64,000 nt of DNA from Williamsia sp. DF01-3 (lineage in GTDB: Bacteria; Actinomycetota; Actinomycetes; Mycobacteriales; Mycobacteriaceae): NCBI RefSeq assembly GCF_023051145.1, contig NZ_JALKFS010000005.1:4109733-4173732 (forward strand), in the 5' to 3' direction. Positions 8,244-16,499 of the stretch are shown here, in pieces (the stretch's first letter is position 1; every line of letters begins with the position of its first letter). The position numbers and the translations under genes are program-made. The notes below the pieces were generated by a model. It was not told the DNA's origin. It worked only from the letters and a program-made list of their open reading frames with translations, and searched no databases.

Positions 8244-9149
8244 ATGGCTGTTGTGATGTCTTTGCCCCGGTTACGGCCGGAGACGGTGATCGTGTTGCGT
8301 CCCGGCGGCCGGGTGCAGGTCGGATGCGACCCGGAGACCGCCGTTGTGCTCGAACCGCCGGTCCACGTTTCCCCCGCCCGTCTGGTCGGACTGCTGCGGT
8401 GGATGACCGGGCCTCGGTCGGTCACCGAGGTGACGGCCGCGGCCGCGGACATCGGGCTCGACCTCGACGAGGTCCGGGGCATTCTCGACCGTTTGGTTGC
8501 GATCGGGATCGGACACCACTTACCGCATGCGGGCACCCACCGCCCACTGACGATCCGTGTGCACGGCTCGGGGCCACTGGCAAGCGCAGTCGCCAAAGCG
8601 GTCGGCGCCGGGGGCCAACGCGTTCGGCAATCGGTGCGGCGACCTCGACTCGCTCCTGACCACCCGGCCACGGAGAAGGCCTTTGCGACCTGGTCGGCCG
8701 ATCTTGTTGTGCTGACCGACTTCCTCACACACGACCCGTGGCTGATATCGGATCTGATGAAGTCGCGGGTCCCGCACCTGACCGTCCGGCTGCGCGACGG
8801 ATCCGGAGTGATCGGGCCGCTGGTGTTGCCGGGGCTCACGAGCTGCCTCGTGTGCGCCGACCACCACCGGCGCGACCGCGACGCCGAGTGGCCCATCATC
8901 AGCGCCCAGCTGTTCGGTCAACGCGGGTGGGCCAGTCCGGCGACCATAGCGGGCACCGTGGCCCTCACCGTGGCGCAGATCGAACACATCACGGCTGTCA
9001 CCAGCGCTGCAGCATCGGCATCGGCATCGCCCGACCACGATCCACCCACCACGGTGAACGCGACGATCGAGCTGCGGCCGAATGCAACATCGCTGCAGAT
9101 CAGGCAGTGGACGCCGCACCCGCTATGCGGTTGCGGGGTGCCGGCGTGA
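8244..9149 (+). CDS. TOMM/cyclodehydratase-type E1-like (ThiF-related) protein, orphan (Rv3196-like)
   Basis: A 301-residue protein. Residues about 1-95 look like a winged-helix RRE-type peptide-recognition domain (GRVQVGCDPETAVVL...RSVTEVTAAAADIGLDLDEVRGILDRL). The middle has a Rossmann-like LTIRVHGSGPLASAVAKAVG. The C-terminal part carries the E1-like cyclodehydratase signature: CLVCADHHRRDRDAEWP, followed at the end by LCGCG, together a likely CxxC...CxC zinc site. Such proteins present leader peptides to YcaO cyclodehydratases, but no YcaO gene or precursor peptide is visible here. ATG at 8244 or 8256; a TTG at 8232 is also in frame. The domain call is good; an actual RiPP role is not shown. 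Confidence 0.75.
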   Translation: MAVVMSLPRLRPETVIVLRPGGRVQVGCDPETAVVLEPPVHVSPARLVGLLRWMTGPRSVTEVTAAAADIGLDLDEVRGILDRLVAIGIGHHLPHAGTHRPLTIRVHGSGPLASAVAKAVGAGGQRVRQSVRRPRLAPDHPATEKAFATWSADLVVLTDFLTHDPWLISDLMKSRVPHLTVRLRDGSGVIGPLVLPGLTSCLVCADHHRRDRDAEWPIISAQLFGQRGWASPATIAGTVALTVAQIEHITAVTSAAASASASPDHDPPTTVNATIELRPNATSLQIRQWTPHPLCGCGVPA

Positions 9150-9184
9150 TCTAAGCTCGAAGAATCGGGAAAGGGGAAAACTCA

Positions 9185-10501
9185 ATGGCTGAGATCACAC
9201 GAGGTGGAGCGCGGCGCAATGCCAAGCTCGCCTCGCTTCCGCTCGGGGTGGCAGGACGGGCGGCGACGGGGTTCGGCAGACGGTTGGCAGGTGGGGACCG
9301 TGATGAGATTGCCGCAGACATGCTCGAGAAGACCGCCGAGCAGCTGTTCGCCGTCCTGGGCGAGCTGAAGGGCGGCGCCATGAAGGTAGGCCAGGCGCTG
9401 TCGATCATGGAGGCGGCGATCCCCGAGGAGTTCGGCGAACCCTTCCGTGACGCTCTCACCAAGCTCCAGGCAGAAGCCCCACCACTGCCCGCAGCCAAGG
9501 TGCACGGCGTGCTCGACAACCAGTTGGGCACCAAGTGGCGTGACCGATTCCAGGAATTCTCCGACGAACCGGCGGCCTCGGCGTCCATCGGCCAGGTACA
9601 CAAGGCGGTGTGGCACGACGGCCGCGACGTCGCGGTGAAAGTGCAGTACCCCGGTGCCGACCACGCCCTCAAGGCCGATCTCAAGACCATGTCGCGGATG
9701 ACCGGACTGCTCAAGCGCCTGTCCCCCGGTACCGACGTCAAGTCGATGATGGACGAGCTCATCGAGCGCACCGAAGACGAACTGAACTACACGAAGGAAG
9801 CCAACAATCAGCGGGCCTTCGCGAAGGGATTCGCCGACGACCCCAGTTTCGTGGTGCCCCGGGTGGTTGCTTCGGCCCCCAAAGTTGTTGTGTCGGAATG
9901 GATCACCGGAACACCCATGTCGAAGGTGATCAAGAACGGCACACAGGAGGAGCGAAACGACGCTGCGGCGAAGATGACCGAGTTCGAGGTCAGCTCACCG
10001 AAGCGGGTAGGACTGGTCCATGGCGATCCCCACCCGGGGAACTTCCAGTTCCTCGCCGATGGCCGGATGGCGATTCTCGACTTCGGCGCCGTGGGCATCT
10101 ACCCGAACGGTCTGCCTGCGGCGACCGGGCCGATCCTCCGGCTGTGCCGCGACAACAAGTACGACGAGCTGAAGGAAGAAATGGTGCGAGCCAACTTCAT
10201 CCAGCGCTCGCATCAGGACAAGGTCACCCCGAGTGACCTCGAGGCGTACCTGCGTCCGTACGTCGATCCGCTCTACAGCGAGTCGTTCCACTTCACCCGC
10301 AAATGGCTGCAGAGGGCGGCGGGCGCAGCCTCGGATCCACGTGGGGACGTCTACCGCACTTCACGAAACCTGAACTGTCCCAAGGAGTATGTGATGGTGT
10401 TCCGGGTTCTCGGCGGCTGTGTGGGTATCGCAGCCCAACTCGACGCCGAGGCCCCCTATCGGGCGATCATGGAGAAGTGGGTCGACGGGCTGGCCGAGTA
10501 G
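9185..10501 (+). CDS. ABC1/AarF-family atypical kinase (Rv3197-like)
   Basis: A 438-residue ABC1/UbiB-type protein. Visible motifs are the KxGQ-like signature (GGAMKVGQALS), an ATP-binding lysine in VAVKVQYPG, the catalytic loop VHGDPHPGNFQFL and the metal-binding DFG in AILDFGAVG. No C-terminal membrane helix is obvious, unlike ubiquinone UbiB. The M. tuberculosis homologue Rv3197 has been linked to macrolide tolerance and sits immediately next to whiB7, as here (established knowledge). Start ATG at 9185, preceded by a purine-rich GGAAAAGGGGAAAA-like tract. Convergent with whiB7; they share a strong terminator. Confidence 0.92.
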   Translation: MAEITRGGARRNAKLASLPLGVAGRAATGFGRRLAGGDRDEIAADMLEKTAEQLFAVLGELKGGAMKVGQALSIMEAAIPEEFGEPFRDALTKLQAEAPPLPAAKVHGVLDNQLGTKWRDRFQEFSDEPAASASIGQVHKAVWHDGRDVAVKVQYPGADHALKADLKTMSRMTGLLKRLSPGTDVKSMMDELIERTEDELNYTKEANNQRAFAKGFADDPSFVVPRVVASAPKVVVSEWITGTPMSKVIKNGTQEERNDAAAKMTEFEVSSPKRVGLVHGDPHPGNFQFLADGRMAILDFGAVGIYPNGLPAATGPILRLCRDNKYDELKEEMVRANFIQRSHQDKVTPSDLEAYLRPYVDPLYSESFHFTRKWLQRAAGAASDPRGDVYRTSRNLNCPKEYVMVFRVLGGCVGIAAQLDAEAPYRAIMEKWVDGLAE

Positions 10502-10526
10502 AAGGCACCGGCTGATTCAGACACAC

Positions 10527-10565
10527 GAGCGGGCGGTCTGTGTAGTTCTCACAGACCGCCCGCTC
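10527..10565. terminator. Strong bidirectional terminator between ABC1 kinase and whiB7
   Basis: Perfect 16-bp stem (GAGCGGGCGGTCTGTG / CACAGACCGCCCGCTC) with a seven-base loop, in the gap between the two convergent stops. Confidence 0.85.
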
Positions 10566-10579
10566 TGTCGTCGCGGAGC

Positions 10580-10873
10580 TCATGCCGCCGTCTGGTTCTT
10601 ACGTGGCCGTCCGCGGGGACGCTTACGGGCGATTACCACACCCTGATCGAAGATCTCTCCACCCCACACGCCCCACGGCTCACCGCGTTCGAGTGCTTCG
10701 GCCAGGCATTCCCGCCGTAATGGGCAATCGGCGCACAATGCCTTCGCCTGCTCGAGCTGACTCGGGTTCTCGGAAAACCACAGGTCCGCGTCGGCGTACT
10801 GGCATGGCAACTCGGTCTTAGATATGTCCAGTGCGAGCCCGCCGCCTATATATGACTCGAGTAACTCGGTCAT
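10580..10873 (-). CDS. whiB7: WhiB7 redox-sensing transcription factor
   Basis: A 97-residue Wbl protein. Four cysteines bind the [4Fe-4S] cluster (LPCQYAD, then CADCPLRREC), followed by the Wbl turn GVWGG and a C-terminal AT-hook RPRGRPRK, which is diagnostic of WhiB7. WhiB7 binds sigma-A region 4 and activates intrinsic antibiotic-resistance genes by reading AT-rich DNA upstream of -35 (established for mycobacteria). The ATG at 10873 is chosen because GGAGG lies five bases upstream; a GTG four codons earlier would place that ribosome site inside the gene. The long leader is described separately. Confidence 0.95.
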   Translation of the reverse strand: MTELLESYIGGGLALDISKTELPCQYADADLWFSENPSQLEQAKALCADCPLRRECLAEALERGEPWGVWGGEIFDQGVVIARKRPRGRPRKNQTAA

Positions 10874-10964
10874 CAGTTCCTCCACTGTCGAATGTGCTCT
10901 CGGATTTGTCTTGAAAACCCGGGCTCACAGTGGGGGAACTACAGATGTTCCACTTCACACAAGT

Positions 10965-11002
10965 GAGGCCACGGGTTCGCTGTTGCGACTCGCCGTGGCC
11001 TC
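10965..11002 (-). promoter_or_regulatory. Inverted repeat in the whiB7 leader, candidate attenuator
   Basis: GAGGCCACGG (10965-10974) and CCGTGGCCTC (10993-11002) form a perfect 10-bp stem with an 18-base loop. It lies just downstream of the upstream ORF stop and about 90 bases before the whiB7 ATG. It has no U-run, so it may be a Rho-independent terminator variant or an RNA switch element. Confidence 0.55.
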
Positions 11003-11019
11003 GAATGAATTGATCTGTG

Positions 11020-11208
11020 TCAGATCGACGTTCGTCGGGGTCGCACGGGAAGCGCTGAGCGGTTTACCGCCGGAATCGCTGCTTTCGGAGCCAGGAGTTC
11101 CGGCTTCATGGCGGCGATTGCGGGGGTATGTCCGGGTCGCGGACGCAGGCCTTGGACAGGCAGATACCACGACTCGCACACGCCGGCGGCGCTGATGAAA
11201 TCGTTCAC
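11020..11208 (-). CDS. Upstream ORF in the whiB7 leader (62 codons)
   Basis: A GTG-started frame of 62 codons, beginning VNDFISAAGVCESWY and ending PVRPRRTSI. A GGAAGG-type purine tract lies about 10 bases before the GTG. It sits between the predicted whiB7 promoter and the leader hairpin, where mycobacterial whiB7 leaders carry a regulatory uORF whose translation controls premature termination (established for M. tuberculosis and M. smegmatis). The peptide has no recognisable domain and is unlikely to be functional itself. The real uORF could be shorter or use an internal start. The placement is convincing, the exact boundaries less so. Confidence 0.55.
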   Translation of the reverse strand: MNDFISAAGVCESWYLPVQGLRPRPGHTPAIAAMKPELLAPKAAIPAVNRSALPVRPRRTSI

Positions 11209-11314
11209 GGTCCCTGTCCTTCCCTGCTCGTTCGAGATGCACATTCGGTGCGATGTGGCGGCTCGGTGGTCACTCGAACACATCGAGTAGCCCCTCGCCT
11301 TGGTGATGTGGACC

Positions 11315-11353
11315 AGCCTAAACGTCGACGCCGAGATTGCACAACCTATTTTT
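11315..11353 (-). promoter_or_regulatory. Predicted WhiB7-autoregulated promoter of whiB7
   Basis: On the minus strand: -35 TTGTGC (11339-11344), 18-base spacer, -10 TAGGCT (11315-11320), and an AT-rich AAAAATA block (11347-11353) just upstream of -35. This is the layout of WhiB7-dependent promoters. It implies a leader of about 430 nt. Confidence 0.7.
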
Positions 11354-11398
11354 GACCTGCAGTTTTTCCGAGATCTCGGGCGAAGGACCGTCGACCGG

Positions 11399-13471
11399 TC
11401 AGCCCCCGCCGTTGTCGCGGACCAGGGCCAGCAAATCCTCGCCGTATTGGTCCAGCTTCTTGGCGCCGATTCCCGGTATGGCAACGAGCGCAGGCACATC
11501 CCCGGGTTGCTGCTCGGCAATCGCGATCAGCGTGTTGTCGGAGAACACCACGTAGGCCGGAACCTTCTGTTCCTTGGCCCTGCCGCTGCGCCACTCCTTG
11601 AGAGCGACCAGCAAACCTTCGTCGAGGTCGGACGGACAACTCTCGCATCGGCCCAACAGCGAGGCGGTCTTGCCGAGAAGCGCTTTCCCGCAAACTCGGC
11701 AGCGCGGCCCCGATCGTTTCCGTTTCGGTTCGGCGATCCTGGAGGCGGGCGAGTCGTCCGGGACGAGGTCGGCAAGAAATCTCGACCGCCGTCGCGAACG
11801 CCTGCCACCCTCATTGCGCGCGAGTGCCCACGACAGCTGCAGGTGTTCGCGCGCCCGGGTGATGCCGACGTACAGCAGCCGCCTTTCTTCTTCGATCGCC
11901 ACATCGCCGGCGTTGATGGCCTGGCTGATCGGCACGGAGCCATCCACCATGCCCACCAGGAACACGGCGTCCCATTCGAGTCCCTTGGCGGCGTGCAGCG
12001 ACGACAGCGTGACACCTTGCACGGTCGGTGGATGCCGCGCTTCAGCACGGGCTGCCAGCTCTCGGGACAACTCGGTCAGAGTCAGGTGCTCGTTCTCATG
12101 CACCATCTCCTCGGTCAGATTCAGCAAGGCCCGCAACGACTCCCAGCGCTCTCGAGCCTGGGCACCGGCCGGCGGGTCGTCGCTCAGACCGAGCGGGACG
12201 AGGATGGCCCGCAGCAGGGTGACCACATCTGCCTCAGCTGGCAGGTCGTCGCGGCCAGCGGTCTGCTGCACAGCCCGCATCGCCTGCCGGATCTCTGATC
12301 GGGCGAAGAACGCCTCGCCTCCGCGTACCTGGTACGGGATGCCTGCCGCCGTCAGCGCCTGCTCATGGGCTTCGGACTGGGCGTTGATGCGATAGAGGAT
12401 CGCGATCTCGGATCCGGGAACACCTTGGGCCATCAATCGCTTGATCGCCTTCGCGACGGCAGCGGCTTCAGCCGGCTCGTCGTCGTACTCGGCGAAATCC
12501 GGCGCGGGTCCGGGCGGTCGTTGCCCGATGAGCTGCAGGCGAGTACCCGCGATGCGACCGCGGGCGGCTCCGATCACGCGGTTGGCCAGACCGACCACCT
12601 GCGGAGTGGATCGGTAGTCGCGCTCGAGGCGGACCACCATCGCCTCCGGGAACCGCCGGGAGAAGTCGAGAAGGTAACTCGGGGTTGCGCCGGTGAACGA
12701 GTAGATCGTCTGGTTGGCATCACCCACCACCGTCAGGTCGTCCCGCTCGCCCAGCCAGGCGTTGAGCAGCGCCTGCTGCGCGGGCGTCACATCCTGGTAC
12801 TCGTCGACCACAAAGCAGCGATATCGGTCGCGGAACTCTTCGGCGACCACGGGATGGTCGTCGAGGATGGCACGTGTCATGAGCAGCAGGTCGTCGAAAT
12901 CGAGGAGCTGATCTCCTGAGGGTGACACCTTGAGTTGTTCGTATCGCTCGTAGACCAGCGCGACCTGTTCGGCAGGCATCGGCGCCTCTCGCCGCGACTT
13001 GGACACCTCCACCGCGTACTGATCCGGGCCGATCAACGAGCCTTTTGCCCATTCGATCTCCGAGATGAGGTCACGGAGAGAGTCGGTGGTGGTGGGCGCC
13101 CCCGCCGACCGGGCCGCGCGGGACACGACGGGGAACTTGTTGTCGAGCAGTTCCCACTGGTTGTCGCCGATCGCCTGTGGCCAGAAGTACCTGAGTTGCC
13201 GCATGGCCGCGGCGTGGAATGTCAACGCCTGCACCGCATTACCTGACCCGGCGATTCCCAGCGAACGGAGCCGGGTCCGCATCTCTCCGGCAGCGCGCGC
13301 CGTGAACGTGACCGCCAGCACCTGACTGCCCCGCACATGACCGTCGCCGACCAGGTGCGCGATCCGCCGGGTGATCGTGCGCGTCTTGCCGGTGCCGGCG
13401 CCTGCGAGCACACACACCGGGCCGCGAGGGGCGAGCACCGCCGCCTGCTGTTCGGGGTCCAGTGAGTCCAT
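11399..13471 (-). CDS. uvrD2: ATP-dependent DNA helicase UvrD2
   Basis: A 690-residue SF1A helicase. Motifs in order: Walker [11 protein letters not shown] (about 22-31), Walker B VVDEYQD (about 222), motif [18 protein letters not shown], motif IV/V region with [14 protein letters not shown], and motif [12 protein letters not shown] four-cysteine zinc-type module follows ([10 protein letters not shown]...CESC, about 595-620), then a C-terminal HRDC domain ending in [20 protein letters not shown]. This tetracysteine-HRDC arrangement defines mycobacterial UvrD2, an essential enzyme there. It is divergent from mrx1 (91 bp), and no Shine-Dalgarno is visible before the ATG. Confidence 0.95.
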   Translation of the reverse strand: MDSLDPEQQAAVLAPRGPVCVLAGAGTGKTRTITRRIAHLVGDGHVRGSQVLAVTFTARAAGEMRTRLRSLGIAGSGNAVQALTFHAAAMRQLRYFWPQAIGDNQWELLDNKFPVVSRAARSAGAPTTTDSLRDLISEIEWAKGSLIGPDQYAVEVSKSRREAPMPAEQVALVYERYEQLKVSPSGDQLLDFDDLLLMTRAILDDHPVVAEEFRDRYRCFVVDEYQDVTPAQQALLNAWLGERDDLTVVGDANQTIYSFTGATPSYLLDFSRRFPEAMVVRLERDYRSTPQVVGLANRVIGAARGRIAGTRLQLIGQRPPGPAPDFAEYDDEPAEAAAVAKAIKRLMAQGVPGSEIAILYRINAQSEAHEQALTAAGIPYQVRGGEAFFARSEIRQAMRAVQQTAGRDDLPAEADVVTLLRAILVPLGLSDDPPAGAQARERWESLRALLNLTEEMVHENEHLTLTELSRELAARAEARHPPTVQGVTLSSLHAAKGLEWDAVFLVGMVDGSVPISQAINAGDVAIEEERRLLYVGITRAREHLQLSWALARNEGGRRSRRRSRFLADLVPDDSPASRIAEPKRKRSGPRCRVCGKALLGKTASLLGRCESCPSDLDEGLLVALKEWRSGRAKEQKVPAYVVFSDNTLIAIAEQQPGDVPALVAIPGIGAKKLDQYGEDLLALVRDNGGG

Positions 13472-13528
13472 GTGCTCAGTATTCCAACGAGGGCCGACAC
13501 CACTGCGTCCGCCCGCCGCAGCGGACGG

Positions 13529-13554
13529 GGAACAGCTGTGGCGGTCGTGGTGTT
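13529..13554 (+). promoter_or_regulatory. SigH/SigR-type promoter of mrx1
   Basis: GGAAC (13529-13533), exactly 18 bases, GTT (13552-13554). This matches the SigH/SigR consensus GGAA(T/C)-N18-GTT. The GTG start at 13563 is only eight bases after GTT, so the transcript should be leaderless or nearly so. Confidence 0.75.
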
Positions 13555-13562
13555 ATGTAGGC

Positions 13563-13814
13563 GTGACTACCGAGAACGCGACTTTGACCATGTACACCAC
13601 CACCTGGTGCGGGTACTGCAAGCGCCTGAAGATGGGCCTGCGCAGTCAGGGCATCGAATGGGTGGAAATCGACATCGAGCAGGACCCCAGCGCCGCTGAC
13701 TTCGTCGGCAGTGTGAACGGCGGCAACCACGTGGTTCCCACCGTGAAGTTCGCCGATGGCAGCACCGCGACGAACCCGACGGTCGCCGACGTCCGCAAGA
13801 AGCTCGGGGTCTAG
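13563..13814 (+). CDS. mrx1: Mycoredoxin 1 (glutaredoxin-like)
   Basis: An 83-residue glutaredoxin-fold protein with the redox motif WCGYCK (about 13-18), a cis-proline segment VVPTVKF and a short glycine-containing C-terminal helix. Mycoredoxin-1 reduces mycothiolated proteins using mycothiol, and the position between uvrD2 and nudC is that of Rv3198A. The GTG start is fixed by length and by the SigH-type promoter immediately upstream. Its stop overlaps the convergent nudC stop inside a 16-bp palindrome (13805-13820). Confidence 0.93.
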   Translation: MTTENATLTMYTTTWCGYCKRLKMGLRSQGIEWVEIDIEQDPSAADFVGSVNGGNHVVPTVKFADGSTATNPTVADVRKKLGV

Positions 13815-14833
13815 ACCCCGCCCGACGTGTCGGACGGTGGCGCCAACCGGCCCGGCTCCGACTGCTCGGCTCCCGCACCACGGGATGCCGGGCGGTCTGT
13901 GTCTGCTGGGGTGTGCGCCCAGGCGCGGATGAGCGCACTCGCGATCGAGATCGATCCCGGCAATCTCAGCCGGGCATCGTCGATGATCGGCTTGCCGTCG
14001 GCCCCCATCCAATCCTGCTGGGCTTCGAGCGCTTCGAGCACCTCTGCGCGGCTGAACCACTCGGCGTCCGCGATCTCGCCGTCGATGAAATCGAGAGCCT
14101 GATCCGGGTCTGCCGTGACCTCGAATCCCACCATCAGGGAACGGGGAAAGGGCCACGGTTGCGACCCCACGTACTGCGGATCCCAGCAGTCAAGTCCCAC
14201 CTCTTCGTGCACCTCGCGCACCACGCACTGCTCCAGCGATTCACCGGGCTCGACGAATCCGGCCAGCGTCGAGAACCAGCGCTCGGGCCACTGCGACTGT
14301 CTGCCGAGCAGGATCTGGTCGGCGCCATCGTGGACGACGGTGATGATCGCCGGATCCGTTCGGGGGAACTCCTCGCGGCCACTGATGGTGTTGCGGCGGA
14401 CCCAGCCGCCTTTCGCAGGTTCTGTCGGATTGCCGTCGACCGGCGAAAAACGGGCTGAGTCATGCCAATTGAGCACTCCCAGCGCGGTGGACAGAATTCC
14501 GGCTTCGTCGGCGCCGAGGAGTTGCGCTCCACGCCGTGGGTCGTCTTTCGGCCCGTCGATGATGTCGAACCGCATGGCCCACATATCGGTGCCCTCTTCG
14601 GGATGCAGGCCGAGGAACACCGCCTCCGGCGGGGGTTCGTCACCGACGTCCACCGCCATGATCCAGCCGAGACCGTCCTCGCCCACCGGATACCGGCCCG
14701 ACGGGTCGATCTGTAGGAGTAGGGCGTGCGGCCATCCTTCTGTCAGTCGTTGCTTGTCGTGCCTGATCTCGTCGGCACGGTTGTACACCGCGCGCGACAA
14801 CATCGGGGGCTTGTCGAACTCAAATCGCCGCAA
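13811..14833 (-). CDS. nudC: NAD+ diphosphatase / RNA deNADding Nudix hydrolase NudC
   Basis: A 340-residue protein. The Nudix box GFVEPGESLEQCVVREVHEE is followed by the NADH-pyrophosphatase signature SQPWPFPRSLM, which is specific to NudC. The enzyme cleaves NAD(H) and removes NAD caps from RNA. The zinc ribbon usual in E. coli NudC is not visible: the region before the Nudix domain (SARFSPVDGNPTEPAKGGWVRRN) has no cysteines. The start is a TTG with GAGGTG eight bases upstream; an ATG ten codons later is an alternative. It overlaps mrx1 by four bases at the 3' ends. Confidence 0.92.
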   Translation of the reverse strand: MRRFEFDKPPMLSRAVYNRADEIRHDKQRLTEGWPHALLLQIDPSGRYPVGEDGLGWIMAVDVGDEPPPEAVFLGLHPEEGTDMWAMRFDIIDGPKDDPRRGAQLLGADEAGILSTALGVLNWHDSARFSPVDGNPTEPAKGGWVRRNTISGREEFPRTDPAIITVVHDGADQILLGRQSQWPERWFSTLAGFVEPGESLEQCVVREVHEEVGLDCWDPQYVGSQPWPFPRSLMVGFEVTADPDQALDFIDGEIADAEWFSRAEVLEALEAQQDWMGADGKPIIDDARLRLPGSISIASALIRAWAHTPADTDRPASRGAGAEQSEPGRLAPPSDTSGGV

Positions 14834-14884
14834 GCGAATTCACCTCTTGCCTCGGATCGATCTCTTCTCGGCCGGGTAGTTCGG

Positions 14885-15952
14885 TCATCCCTGGCCCTGC
14901 CGCACATAGAGCAGTCGATCACCGTGTTCGATCGCGTCGACTTTGCTGTCGTCGATGCGGTGCAGCGTGCCGCCCCGCACCACGCCGAGGACGATCTCGG
15001 ACAGGTGCCGGGGCGACCCACCCACCTCGTCCGGTTCCACGTCCCGCTCGGCGATCGCAAATCCCTCGTCAGGAGTCAGGAGGTCCTCGATCACCTGCAC
15101 GACGGTGGGAGTGCTGGTGGCCAGCCCCAGCAGGCGGCCGGCGGTCTCCGAACTCACCACCACCGAGTCGGCGCCCGATTGACGGATCAGGTGGGTGTTC
15201 TCCGCTTCGCGGATGGACGCGACGATCTTCGCGTTCGGCGCGAGTTCACGAGCGGTCAACGTCGCCAGGACTGCCGTGTCGTCGCGGTTCGCGGCCACGA
15301 TGATGGAGGACGCATGTTGTGCGCCCGCAAGTCGCAGCACGTCGGATCGGGTCGCGTCACCGCGCACGGTCACCAGCCCCTTGGCAGCAGCATTGTCGAG
15401 CACTGTCTGGTCACCGTCCACCACAACGATTTCCGAGGGCTTCTGACCGTCGGCGATCATCGCCTTGACTGCTGTCTTGCCCTTGGTCCCGTACCCGATC
15501 ACCACGGTGTGATTACGCACCTTGTTCCTCCAACGCTGGATTTTGAGAGCTTGACGGGATCGCTCGGTCAGCACTTCCAGCGTGGTGCCGACCAACACGA
15601 TCAGGAACATGACGCGGATCGGGGTGATGACCAGTACGTTGACCAACCTGGCCGTCGGGGTGAGAGGCGTGATGTCTCCATAGCCCGTAGTGGACAGTGA
15701 CACCGTCGCGTAGTAGAGGCAGTCGAGGAACGACAGCGGCCCACCTCCGCTGTCCTTGTAGCCGTCTCGGTCGACGTAGACGATCATCACCGCCGCGAAC
15801 AGCACTGCGAGCGCGATCGCAACACGTCGCGTGATCGCCCGGATCGGGCTGGATTGCAAGTTCGGGATATGAACGACACCGACCAGCGCGTGGTCGGGCA
15901 TGTCGGTCAGCTCTTCGCTCTTGAACCGCCGGCGGAGCCTGCCTGCGGGCAT
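14885..15952 (-). CDS. Two-TM potassium channel with TrkA-N (RCK) domain (Rv3200c-like)
   Basis: A 355-residue protein with two transmembrane helices flanking a pore loop containing the K+ selectivity filter TTGYGD. An RCK/TrkA-N domain follows (VVIGYGTKGKTAVKAM, a GxGxxG nucleotide fold) and then a TrkA-C-like tail. This is the MthK-type layout of ligand-gated K+ channels. The ATG encoding MPAGRLRRRF is chosen because GGGAGG lies five bases upstream; a longer frame exists but lacks a ribosome site. Ligand unknown. Confidence 0.9.
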   Translation of the reverse strand: MPAGRLRRRFKSEELTDMPDHALVGVVHIPNLQSSPIRAITRRVAIALAVLFAAVMIVYVDRDGYKDSGGGPLSFLDCLYYATVSLSTTGYGDITPLTPTARLVNVLVITPIRVMFLIVLVGTTLEVLTERSRQALKIQRWRNKVRNHTVVIGYGTKGKTAVKAMIADGQKPSEIVVVDGDQTVLDNAAAKGLVTVRGDATRSDVLRLAGAQHASSIIVAANRDDTAVLATLTARELAPNAKIVASIREAENTHLIRQSGADSVVVSSETAGRLLGLATSTPTVVQVIEDLLTPDEGFAIAERDVEPDEVGGSPRHLSEIVLGVVRGGTLHRIDDSKVDAIEHGDRLLYVRQGQG

Positions 15953-16080
15953 CAATGCCTCCCGACGAAGGCGCCGACACGGCGCCGGGAAAATTGCATA
16001 CGCACAAGTGGGGACTGTAGTCCTTTTCCGCACCGGTGGTAATCAACACCGATCTCGTCACCATCAGGCATGGTGGACGC

Positions 16081-16494
16081 ATGAACAGTGGCAAGCACAA
16101 GTTGCGGCAGTTGACGTTTCCCGATGATGCGACGCTGGCGAGGCGGATGGGCGTCGGCCTGTTGGGTATCGGCGCCTTGCACTTCCTCGCACCCAAACCG
16201 TTCGATGACCTGATCCCCGAGGAACTGCCAGGTAATCCGCGTGCCTACACGTATGGCTCCGGCGTTGTCGAACTCGCGGTCGGCGGCGCCCTTCTCGCTC
16301 CCCGGACCCGTCGCTTCGCCGGGCTGTTCTCGGTTCTGTTGTTCATCGGCGTGTACCCCGGGAACATCAACATGGTGCGCATCTACCGCAACAAACCACT
16401 GCCCTACCGGCTGGTCGCGTGGGCACGCCTGCCTTTCCAGTTCCCCATGGTGTGGGCGGGATGGCGGGTCTGGAAGACCGCGCCCAAGGTCTGA
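16081..16494 (+). CDS. DoxX-like small membrane protein
   Basis: A 137-residue protein with four predicted hydrophobic segments. GVGLLGIGALHFLAPKPFD near the start and VYPGNINMVRIYRNKPLPYR before the last helix are typical of the DoxX-like DUF group. No catalytic motif is visible. The ATG at MNSGKHKLRQ is preferred; the frame extends 15 codons upstream. It lies between the K+ channel and adnB, on the opposite strand to both. Function unknown. Confidence 0.75.
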   Translation: MNSGKHKLRQLTFPDDATLARRMGVGLLGIGALHFLAPKPFDDLIPEELPGNPRAYTYGSGVVELAVGGALLAPRTRRFAGLFSVLLFIGVYPGNINMVRIYRNKPLPYRLVAWARLPFQFPMVWAGWRVWKTAPKV

Positions 16495-16499
16495 CCGGT

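Noticed and set aside
11020-11520. Longer 166-codon frame covering the whiB7 leader and the end of uvrD2
   Set aside because: It overlaps the uvrD2 coding region and the predicted promoter; only the last 62 codons lie in the leader with a ribosome site.
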